Positions 1 to 6,819 of a DNA stretch of 64,000 nucleotides are shown in pieces (the stretch's first letter is position 1; each line of letters opens with the position of its first letter). This DNA is from Streptomyces sp. DT2A-34 (lineage in GTDB: Bacteria > Actinomycetota > Actinomycetes > Streptomycetales > Streptomycetaceae), in NCBI RefSeq assembly GCF_030499515.1, contig NZ_JASTWJ010000001.1, positions 5,932,001 to 5,996,000 of the forward strand, in the 5' to 3' direction. The translations under genes and the position numbers were made by a program. The notes under the pieces are model-generated. The model had not been told where the DNA came from and did no database searches. It saw only the letters and a list, made by a program, of their open reading frames with translations.

Positions 1-303
1 ACCGTAGAACGGCACGATCACCGTGATGGAGCGAGCCGACGCACGCTTCAGCGCGTCGATCATGATCAACTGCTCCATGATCCACTGATTGATCGGAGCC
101 GTGTGGCTCTGGATCACAAAGCAGTCCGCACCACGCGCCGACTCCTGATAACGCACATAGATCTCACCGTTGGCGAAATCGAAGGCCTTCGTCGGGACAA
201 CCCCGACACCCAACTGCTGGGCGACCTCCTCGGCAAGCTCGGGGTGGGCGCGGCCGGAGAAGAACATCAACTTCTTCTCGCCGGTCGTCTTGATCCCGGT
301 CAC
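1..303 (-). CDS. prs: Ribose-phosphate pyrophosphokinase, N-terminal part
   Basis: PRPP synthetase makes 5-phosphoribosyl-1-pyrophosphate from ribose-5-phosphate and ATP for nucleotide, His and Trp synthesis. Only the first 101 codons are inside the window; the rest runs off the left edge. The translation begins MTGIKTTGEKKLMFF and continues with the family blocks SGRAHPELAEE, FANGEIYVRYQESARG and QSHTAPINQWIMEQL, which match actinobacterial Prs. The start is GTG at 303, eight bases downstream of a GAGGAG ribosome binding site. It lies 75 bp downstream of glmU on the same strand, and glmU-prs is a widespread pair that links UDP-GlcNAc and PRPP supply. Confidence 0.95.
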   Translation of the reverse strand, partial: MTGIKTTGEKKLMFFSGRAHPELAEEVAQQLGVGVVPTKAFDFANGEIYVRYQESARGADCFVIQSHTAPINQWIMEQLIMIDALKRASARSITVIVPFYG

Positions 304-378
304 AGCTGTCTCCTCAGAGGTGTCTCAACAGGGTGTGCACTTATCACGGTACGCCGTGTTTGGCGCACCCGTTTCCGG

Positions 379-1827
379 TCAGCCCTCGCTCTCGACCTGC
401 CGAGACGCCGCCTCAGCCGCCTTCGCGGCCGCACTACCCGGACGCTTACGAGCCACCCAGCCCTCGATATTCCGCTGCTGACCGCGTGCCACAGCCAGCG
501 AACCGGGCGGCACATCCTTCGTGATCACAGAGCCCGCCGCGGTGTACGCGCCGTCCCCGATCGTGACAGGAGCCACAAACATGTTGTCCGAACCGGTACG
601 ACAGTGCGAGCCGACCGTCGTGTGGTGTTTGTCCTGTCCGTCATAGTTCACGAAGACGCTCGCGGCACCGATGTTGGAGTACTCACCGATCGTCGCGTCA
701 CCGACGTAGGAGAGATGCGGGATCTTGGTCCCCTCGCCGATCGAGGCGTTCTTCGTCTCCACGTACGTACCGATCTTGCCCTTCGCACCCAACCGCGTAC
801 CAGGGCGGAGGTAGGCGTACGGCCCCACGGACGCGCCCGGCCCGACGTGAGAGCTGTAGGCCACGGTGTTGTCGACGCGGGCACCGGCGTCGACACGCGT
901 GTCCGTGAGCCGGCTGTTCGGCCCCACCTCCGCACCCTCACCGACGTGGGTGGAACCCTGCAGCTGGGTGCCCGGGTGCACGATGGCGTCCTGCTCGAAA
1001 GTGACGGTGACGTCGACCCAGGTGGTGGCGGGGTCGACCACGGTCACGCCGTCCAGCATGGCGCGGGTCAGCAGCCGGTCGTTCAGAATCCGACGGGCCT
1101 CGGCGAGCTGCACCCGGTTGTTGATCCCGGCGATCTCACGATGATCGGCGGCGACGGAGGCACCCACACGGTGACCGGCCTCGCGGAGAATCCCGAGGAC
1201 GTCGGTGAGGTACTCCTCGCCCTGACTGTTGTCCGTACGCACCTTCCCGAGGGCGTCCGCGAGCAGCTGCCCGTCGAACGCGAACACACCCGAGTTGATC
1301 TCCCGGATCGCCCGCTGCGACTCGGTGGCGTCCTTGTGCTCGACGATCGCGGTCACGGCACCGGAGACACCGTCGCGCACGATCCGGCCGTAGCCGGTCG
1401 CGTCCGGGACCTCGGCCGTCAGCACGGTGACCGCGTTGCCGTCGGCGGAGTGGGTCGCGGCGAGGCGGGTCAGGGTCTCGCCGGTCAGGAGGGGAGTGTC
1501 CCCGCATACGACGACCACGGTCCCGTCGACGGTGCCGCCCAGCTCTTCGAGGGCCATCCGTACGGCATGCCCGGTGCCGTTCTGCTCCGCCTGCACGGCG
1601 GTGCGTACGCCGGGGTCGATCTCGCCGAGATGCGCGGTGACCTTCTCGCGTGCGTGCCCCACGACCACGACCAGGTTCTCGGGCCGCAACTCGCGTGCGG
1701 CGGCGAGCACATGACCCACGAGGCTGCGTCCGCAGAGCTCGTGCAGGACCTTCGGTGTGGCCGACTTCATACGGGTGCCCTCACCCGCTGCGAGAACGAC
1801 GACGGCTGCCGGGCGAATGGCGCTCAC
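379..1827 (-). CDS. glmU: Bifunctional GlmU: GlcN-1-P acetyltransferase / GlcNAc-1-P uridyltransferase
   Basis: GlmU makes UDP-GlcNAc, the precursor of peptidoglycan, in the cytoplasm. The 482-residue product has the usual family length. The N-terminal pyrophosphorylase domain carries the nucleotide-binding signature LAAGEGTRM at residues 12-20 and VCGDTPLL near residue 110. The C-terminal left-handed beta-helix (from about residue 255) shows hexapeptide repeats, and the block [18 protein letters not shown] belongs to the acetyltransferase site. The tail is an Ala/Glu-rich extension typical of streptomycete GlmU. It lies just upstream of prs on the same strand, with a tRNA-Gln gene about 125 bp upstream. 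Start ATG at 1827. Confidence 0.97.
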   Translation of the reverse strand: MSAIRPAAVVVLAAGEGTRMKSATPKVLHELCGRSLVGHVLAAARELRPENLVVVVGHAREKVTAHLGEIDPGVRTAVQAEQNGTGHAVRMALEELGGTVDGTVVVVCGDTPLLTGETLTRLAATHSADGNAVTVLTAEVPDATGYGRIVRDGVSGAVTAIVEHKDATESQRAIREINSGVFAFDGQLLADALGKVRTDNSQGEEYLTDVLGILREAGHRVGASVAADHREIAGINNRVQLAEARRILNDRLLTRAMLDGVTVVDPATTWVDVTVTFEQDAIVHPGTQLQGSTHVGEGAEVGPNSRLTDTRVDAGARVDNTVAYSSHVGPGASVGPYAYLRPGTRLGAKGKIGTYVETKNASIGEGTKIPHLSYVGDATIGEYSNIGAASVFVNYDGQDKHHTTVGSHCRTGSDNMFVAPVTIGDGAYTAAGSVITKDVPPGSLAVARGQQRNIEGWVARKRPGSAAAKAAEAASRQVESEG

Positions 1828-1953
1828 GGGATGCCCTTCGGCTGTGGAGGGGGTGGGGTGACATCCGCAGGATACCGGGGGGTTTCGTGGGGGGCATGGG
1901 AGCGGGCCCTGACTTGGCTGTCAGGGCCCGAACCGAAGTGTTGTGCACTGGAG

Positions 1954-2027
1954 CTCCCCCGCAAGGATTCGAACCTTGACCTGCCAAGACCAAAACTTGG
2001 TGTGCTGCCGGGTTACACCACGGGGGA
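1954..2027 (-). tRNA. tRNA-Gln (anticodon UUG)
   Basis: On the minus strand a cloverleaf can be folded. The acceptor stem TCCCCCG pairs with CGGGGGA. The anticodon stem CCAAG/CTTGG encloses the loop TTTTGGT with anticodon TTG at 1993-1991, and the T-arm carries GGTTCGAATCC. The discriminator base is G and CCA is not encoded. It sits between glmU and the HTH gene, whose stop codon is only 14 bp upstream of the tRNA 5' end on the same strand. Confidence 0.95.
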
Positions 2028-2041
2028 CAGTGCCTCAGACC

Positions 2042-2908
2042 TTACCGGAGTCGCGCGGTGGCGCCAGCAGCAATCCCGTTCCACCAGCCCTCAATGCGGC
2101 AGTACAGCTCGGCGCCCTGCCGGACTCGGACGACGAGGCAGCCGTGGTAGCTGTCGCCGGTGTTCTTGCGAACGGTCTTGGGGTTGTGCTTCTTGAGCGT
2201 CGTCCGGTGCAGATCTGATGTCTTGATGCCGACGAGGGCAGCCCAGAACTGCTCGGCGCGAGCCACATCGGCAGTCTCGTGGATCATGACCCGAAACCCG
2301 AGGCGCTCGCGGCCCACGCCCAGCAGTTCGAGCCAGGCAAGAAAGACCTGGATCACTGCCGGGTCACTGTTGACGAAAGTGACCACTTCACGGCGCTGGT
2401 ACGGCTTGCTCTTCTGGCCCTCGGCCCAGTAGAGCGCGACGCCGGCCATGAAGAGATCTCTGTCGGTGAGTTCGCCAACCTCCTGAGAGGCGCCCTCCTT
2501 GACCCGCTTGCGCTCCTCGTCCTGTGCAGTGCGCAGGCGGGCCAACCCTGCCTGCATGAGTTCCCGATGCTCCTCCGGTGTGTAGCGCGACGCAGGCTTC
2601 GGCAGATCCCGCACCCACAGCGATACCGAGCTCCTCGAGCAGCCCAGCTCCGCCTCGATCTGGTCGTACGTCCACCCCTGGAGCCGCAGCTCCCGTGCCT
2701 TCGCCTTCAGGTCGTCCTTCGCGTTCGGCCGCTTCGTCCACTCCGGCGGCGGTTCCCCTTTCACCAGCTGGTTGAGGATGTCGTTGTTGAAGATCTTCAG
2801 CTCGTCGCGGATCTGTCGAAGGCTGTAGCCCCGCCGCCGCAGCGCCACCGCCTGCTCCCGCAGCCCCTCGAAGTCGGCGTATTTGCCCTGTGGATGTGCC
2901 ATAGGCAT
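2042..2908 (-). CDS. HTH protein with a possible LAGLIDADG-like C-terminal domain
   Basis: A 288-residue protein of unknown role. The N-terminal half contains two helix-turn-helix-like segments: GYSLRQIRDELKI near residues 25-37 and the stronger TYDQIEAELGCSRSSVSLWV near 78-97, so DNA binding is likely. The C-terminal half has the blocks LYWAEGQKSK, TFVNSDPAVIQVFL and a distal DLHRTT, which recall proteins of the LAGLIDADG homing-endonuclease fold; this is inference from motif shape only. Two close ATGs (2908 and 2902) are possible starts, and neither has a clear ribosome binding site. Transcription would run straight into tRNA-Gln. The protein type is seen in many streptomycetes as a hypothetical or transcriptional regulator. 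Confidence 0.8.
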   Translation of the reverse strand: MPMAHPQGKYADFEGLREQAVALRRRGYSLRQIRDELKIFNNDILNQLVKGEPPPEWTKRPNAKDDLKAKARELRLQGWTYDQIEAELGCSRSSVSLWVRDLPKPASRYTPEEHRELMQAGLARLRTAQDEERKRVKEGASQEVGELTDRDLFMAGVALYWAEGQKSKPYQRREVVTFVNSDPAVIQVFLAWLELLGVGRERLGFRVMIHETADVARAEQFWAALVGIKTSDLHRTTLKKHNPKTVRKNTGDSYHGCLVVRVRQGAELYCRIEGWWNGIAAGATARLR

Positions 2909-3069
2909 ACCGTCCGGCCGGAATGATCCGTTCCGGAGTCGAACGGTGAGCGATTCAGCAGTTCGAGGGATATCGGGTGGTTTCGCTTCCGTTCGGTTAC
3001 CGGGTGTGGTGTAGGCCAGTCCGTAAAACTCGCCGGAAAACCTCGCCCGCCCGCCCGTAGGCTGGAGGC

Positions 3070-4404
3070 ATGACCACGACGGGGGAAGCCCACACAGAGG
3101 CGCCGCCACCGGGGGCGGGGCCGTGGTGGTGGGGCAGGGTGCGTAGTGCGGTGCTGGACGTGGGTCTGGCTGTCGCGTCGGCGGTGGAGTGCGGGGGCGA
3201 GGGGATTCGGTTCGCGCGGGATGCCGGGATTCCGGAGGCCGCGGGGGTTGTGTTCGGGGTGCTGGCCGGGTCGGTGCTGGTGTTGCGGCGGCGGTGGCCC
3301 ATTGCTGTGGTGCTCGTGTCCATTGCCGTCATGCCCGCCCAGATGGGGTTCCTGATGGGCATCGTCGGGCTGTACACCCTCGCCGCTTCCGAGCTGCCGC
3401 GGCGGATCATCGCCTCGCTGGCGGGGATGTCGTTCGTCGGGATGCTGATCGTGACGTTCGTGTGGGTGCGGCAGGGGGTGGACAGTGGGGATCTGACGTT
3501 CGGGGACTGGGTTGTTCCGCTTGCCTCGCTCACGACGGCTCTCGGGGTGACCGCGCCTCCTCTGCTGCTGGGGCTGTATGTGGGGGCTCGGCGGCGGTTG
3601 ATGGAGAGTCTGCGGGAGCGGGCCGACAGTCTTGAGCGGGAGCTTCAGTTGCTCGCGGAGCGGGCGGAGGAGCGGGCCGAGTGGGCGCGGAACGAGGAGC
3701 GGACTCGGATCGCGCGGGAGATGCATGACGTGGTCGCGCATCGGGTGAGCTTGATGGTGGTGCATGCCGCCGCGTTGCAGGCCGTGGCTCGGAAGGATCC
3801 TGAGAAGGTCGTGCGGAATGCCGCGCTCGTGGGGGACATGGGGCGGCAGGCGTTGACCGAGTTGCGGGAGATGCTCGGTGTGCTGCGCAGTGGGCACGCT
3901 GATGCGGATCGGCCGCGGAGGGCCGTCGTACCGCTTGCCGTGGTGGGGGCTGCTGCCGCTGCCGCGGCTGATCGGGAGATGGGGCTGGGGGAGGAGGGGG
4001 CCGGTGAGGGGCCTTGTCTGTCCGAGTTGGATCAGTTGATCGGGCAGTCGGCGGCTGCGGGGATGGTGGTGGATCTGTCCGTGGATGGGGAGTCGCGGTC
4101 GTATGCGCCGGAGGTGGAGCAGACGGCGTTTCGGGTGGTGCAGGAGGCGTTGACGAACGTCCACAAGCATGCGGCGGGGGCGAAGACGCATGTGCGGCTC
4201 GCGCATCGGGTGTCGGAGATCGCGATGCAGGTGGAGAACGAGCCGCCGCCGGAGGTGTCGTCGGCGTCCTCGGCGCGGTTGCCGTCGGGGGGCAATGGGC
4301 TGGTGGGGATGAAGGAGCGGGTCGTGGGGCTGGGCGGGGTGTTTGTGTCCGGGCCGACGGATGCGGGGGGTTTTCGGGTTTCGGCGGTGATTCCGGCGGC
4401 GTAG
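3070..4404 (+). CDS. Sensor histidine kinase (HisKA_3 type)
   Basis: A 444-residue membrane sensor kinase. The N-terminal 160 residues contain several hydrophobic membrane segments. A charged helix then leads to the HisKA_3 dimerisation box REMHDVVAHRVSLMVVHA, with the phosphorylatable His at residue 219. The C-terminal HATPase domain shows the N-box FRVVQEALTNVHKHA and the G-box GNGLVGMKERV. This is the NarL/LuxR-partnered kinase class, yet no response regulator gene lies on either side: the HTH gene is divergent and the SUKH-3 gene is convergent. It may therefore act as an orphan kinase or with a partner elsewhere. Ligand unknown. Start ATG at 3070. Confidence 0.93.
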   Translation: MTTTGEAHTEAPPPGAGPWWWGRVRSAVLDVGLAVASAVECGGEGIRFARDAGIPEAAGVVFGVLAGSVLVLRRRWPIAVVLVSIAVMPAQMGFLMGIVGLYTLAASELPRRIIASLAGMSFVGMLIVTFVWVRQGVDSGDLTFGDWVVPLASLTTALGVTAPPLLLGLYVGARRRLMESLRERADSLERELQLLAERAEERAEWARNEERTRIAREMHDVVAHRVSLMVVHAAALQAVARKDPEKVVRNAALVGDMGRQALTELREMLGVLRSGHADADRPRRAVVPLAVVGAAAAAAADREMGLGEEGAGEGPCLSELDQLIGQSAAAGMVVDLSVDGESRSYAPEVEQTAFRVVQEALTNVHKHAAGAKTHVRLAHRVSEIAMQVENEPPPEVSSASSARLPSGGNGLVGMKERVVGLGGVFVSGPTDAGGFRVSAVIPAA

Positions 4405-4427
4405 TCGCCGTACCAGTGCCCCGGGGG

Positions 4428-4922
4428 TCAGCCCGCTGTCAGGCGTGCCGGTTCTATGCCTGAGACGAGGCCGGCGAGGGCTTGGTCGATGTCGGGGCCG
4501 AGGTACCAGTCGCCGGTGTGGTCGAGGGCGTAGATGCGGCCTTCGGTGTCGATGGCGAGGAGGGCCTGGGTGTCGGTTTCGGCGCCGAGGGGGCAGACCT
4601 TGGTGTCGAGGGCGCGGCCGAGGTCGCCGAGGGTGCGGGCCATGTGGAGGCCGTGGAGCGGGTCGAAGTGGATGTGGGCGGGGGCGACCTGGCGGCCGGG
4701 GCCGGTGGGGGTGAGGTGGAGTCCGCCGAATTCGGCCCAGGCTTCTACGGCCGCGGGGAAGACGGCGTGGCGGTGACCGGCGGGTGAGGCGTGGTCGCGG
4801 AGGGTGTCGGCCCAGTATTCGGCCTGTTTGATGTCCCAGCGTCCGGGTTGCCAGCCGGCGGCGCGCAGGGCGGCGTCGACGGGGACGGGGAAGCGGGTGG
4901 TGGAGGTGCGGTCGGCTTGCAT
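4428..4922 (-). CDS. SUKH-3-type immunity protein
   Basis: A 164-residue cytoplasmic protein of the SUKH-3 type: FPVPVDAALRAAGWQPGR near the N-terminus, then FPAAVEAWAEFGGLHL and the C-terminal WYLGPDIDQALAGLVSG. SUKH proteins are best known as immunity proteins that bind and neutralise nucleic-acid-targeting toxins. It begins 58 bp downstream of the YwqJ-like deaminase gene on the same strand, the toxin-then-immunity order expected of such a pair. The start ATG at 4922 has AAGGG upstream. That it neutralises this particular deaminase is inference from position. Confidence 0.85.
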   Translation of the reverse strand: MQADRTSTTRFPVPVDAALRAAGWQPGRWDIKQAEYWADTLRDHASPAGHRHAVFPAAVEAWAEFGGLHLTPTGPGRQVAPAHIHFDPLHGLHMARTLGDLGRALDTKVCPLGAETDTQALLAIDTEGRIYALDHTGDWYLGPDIDQALAGLVSGIEPARLTAG

Positions 4923-4980
4923 CGGCCCTTCGTTCGTCGTCGTCCGTGCTGTGCGTACGTGCGTGCTGGTGCGGTGGGGG

Positions 4981-5502
4981 TCAGTTGCCGGTCGGTGTCG
5001 GGTCGACGATGCGGACGCCGAAGTGGGCGCTGAGGGCGGTGCAGGCGCGGCAGGGTGCGGCGAAGCTGCCGTGCAGGGGGTCGCCGGCTTCGCGGATGCG
5101 GCGGGCGGTGAGTTTGGCCTGTTTGAGGGCTTTGCGGGCTTCGCCGTTGGTCATGGGTTTGCGGGCGGCGCGTTTGCTGCGGGCCTCGTCGGCGGCGGCG
5201 AGGTGCCGGGAGATGAGGATGGTCTCGGCGCAGCGGCCGGTGAAGCGGTCGCGTTCCGAGCTGGTGAGGGTGTCGAGGAAGTCCTGGACGAGGTGGTGCA
5301 GTGGTGGGGGTTGGTCGCCGCGGGCGGCGGTGCCGGTGAGGGTGGCGCCGCGGACGGAGAGGGCGGCGGCGACGGTCGGGAGTATGCCGTCGCGGCGGTG
5401 ACGGAGGGTCGGCGCGTGGGGTGTTTCGGCGGCGCTCCAGCCGATGCGGGGGTCGCCGGAACTCGCTGAGTGTGGGCCTGTCTGCGTCGCGTTCATGTTC
5501 AT
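4981..5502 (-). CDS. YwqJ-like deaminase-fold protein
   Basis: A 173-residue protein with the two zinc-site signatures of the cytidine-deaminase fold in their YwqJ-type spacing: RCAETILISRHL (C-A-E in place of H-A-E) near residue 90 and PCRACTALSAHFGVR near the C-terminus. YwqJ deaminases are predicted nucleic-acid-modifying toxins in polymorphic toxin systems. Here the protein stands alone, with no signal peptide, Rhs repeats or secretion leader, so it would act inside the producing cell or be exported by an unknown route. Three ATGs lie at 5505, 5502 and 5496; the one at 5502 is best spaced from GGGAGGGG. It forms a pair with the downstream SUKH-3 gene. Confidence 0.82.
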   Translation of the reverse strand: MNMNATQTGPHSASSGDPRIGWSAAETPHAPTLRHRRDGILPTVAAALSVRGATLTGTAARGDQPPPLHHLVQDFLDTLTSSERDRFTGRCAETILISRHLAAADEARSKRAARKPMTNGEARKALKQAKLTARRIREAGDPLHGSFAAPCRACTALSAHFGVRIVDPTPTGN

Positions 5503-5815
5503 CATCCCCTCCCGAGCATCCCCCGGGCATGCTCTCGGACGTCACAGAGTGCCAAAAGGCGTGGCGGGTGCGGAAGCTGGGGCTGTGCGACACGCCCGGG
5601 TTCGGGCGGGCTGTCACGGTGGGGTGACGGCTGGTCACGGAAGCGGAGGGGGTCGTGCCCGGTGCCGGTGACCGGTGTCGTCGTACCGCTTAGGCTGTCG
5701 GCACCGCTTTCCATGCGGTGACGTGTGGAGGCAGACGAGACAGCCGATACCGGGGCGTTGTGACCGAGGGTGGTCATGGCGGGTCCGTATCAGAACGCCG
5801 CAGGGGGCAACCGCC
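5503..5815. promoter_or_regulatory. Divergent intergenic region between two toxin/immunity units
   Basis: This 313-bp gap separates the minus-strand deaminase/SUKH-3 pair from the plus-strand WHH-SMI1 gene. It contains a TAGGCT hexamer at 5691-5696, a common streptomycete -10 sequence, about 120 bp before the WHH-SMI1 start. A GGGGG Shine-Dalgarno-like run lies 7-13 bases before ATG 5816. I see no convincing coding sequence here. Shared control of both sides is possible but not shown. Confidence 0.45.
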
Positions 5816-6811
5816 ATGACGACAGGTCGGCTCGGGCAGCAAGCCGCGCCGCCGAACGCGGCCTACGCCGGGCAGGTCGTGCATTTCCCGGATCCGGTTC
5901 GGGCGGCCCGTCACCCGAGAGGAGTACGGGTGGACGAGCGTGGTTACCCCGACTTCTCGGCGTATGCGCGGGCGGCGGCGGAGATCGCGGAGCCGCCGGA
6001 GGGTTTCGGTGTCGACGAGTTGCGGCTGACGGACTATGTGTCGGCGAACGCGGCGCTGGCGGCGTCGGGGCACGATCTGTGGGACACGATTCCGGCGGTG
6101 GCGACGCCGCACGGCTGGACGTGGCATCACGTGGTGGGTGCGCGGCGGCTGGAGTTGGTGCCGGTCGAGGTGAAGGCGCTGCTGCGGCATCACGGTGGGA
6201 TCGCCACGTCGGCGGTGGACCAGAACAAGCGGGGGACGCGGCCGTTGCAGGAGACGCGGCCGGCGCATTTCGGGCTGCCGAAGTCGGGTGTGGCGGTGAC
6301 GGAGTCGCAGGTGCTGGGGGTCGAGGAGGATCTCGGGTATCGGCTGCCGGGTGCGTATCGGTCGTTTCTGAAGGCGGCGGGGGGTTGTGCGCCGGTGGGG
6401 ACGGCTCTGGACGCGGAGTTGGGGCTGCTGGTGGACCAGCCGTTCTTCACGGTGCGGGACGAGGCGGCGGTCAATGACCTGGTCTACGTCAACAAGTGTC
6501 TGCGGGACCATCTGACCAAGGACTACCTGGGTGTGGGGTTCGTGCAGGGCGGGCTGCTGACCGTGAAGGTGAAGGGCGAGCGGCTCGGTTCGGTGTGGTT
6601 CTGCGCGTACGACGACGCGCGGGACGTGGATCCGTCGTGGTCGCCGGCCGAGCGGGTGGAGCGGTTGCTGGTGCCGTGCGGTGAGGACTTCGACGCGTTT
6701 CTGTCCCGACTGGCGGGTTCTCCGCCGGAGTTGGAGACCGTCGCGAATCTGATGGTGGACGGTGGGTTCGCGCATGCGGTGCCCGTGGCTGCCGCGGCTG
6801 TGGGGGAGTGA
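5816..6811 (+). CDS. WHH-nuclease-like domain fused to SMI1/KNR4 (SUKH) domain
   Basis: A 331-residue protein with two modules. The first, at about residues 40-145, ends in GWTWHHVVGARRLELVPVEV and RHHGG, matching the WHH group of HNH/Endo VII-type nuclease toxins (W-H-H, then LVP, then H.GG). The canonical His of the 'VH' step reads Lys here. The second, from about residue 160, is an SMI1/KNR4 immunity domain (LGVEEDLGYRLPGAYRSFLKAAGG, then VNKCLRDHL and FLSRLAGS). A toxin-like and an immunity-like domain in one chain is unusual. ATG 5816 follows CAGGGGGCAACCGCC. The stop overlaps the GTG that opens the next frame at 6808, so the two genes are probably translationally coupled. Confidence 0.85.
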   Translation: MTTGRLGQQAAPPNAAYAGQVVHFPDPVRAARHPRGVRVDERGYPDFSAYARAAAEIAEPPEGFGVDELRLTDYVSANAALAASGHDLWDTIPAVATPHGWTWHHVVGARRLELVPVEVKALLRHHGGIATSAVDQNKRGTRPLQETRPAHFGLPKSGVAVTESQVLGVEEDLGYRLPGAYRSFLKAAGGCAPVGTALDAELGLLVDQPFFTVRDEAAVNDLVYVNKCLRDHLTKDYLGVGFVQGGLLTVKVKGERLGSVWFCAYDDARDVDPSWSPAERVERLLVPCGEDFDAFLSRLAGSPPELETVANLMVDGGFAHAVPVAAAAVGE

Positions 6812-6819
6812 GCTTCGCG

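Noticed and set aside
103..2196. Long plus-strand open frame of about 700 codons across prs, glmU and tRNA-Gln
   Set aside because: It is antisense to two clear housekeeping genes and a tRNA. The translation is Arg/Val/Gly-rich shadow sequence that arises from high GC.
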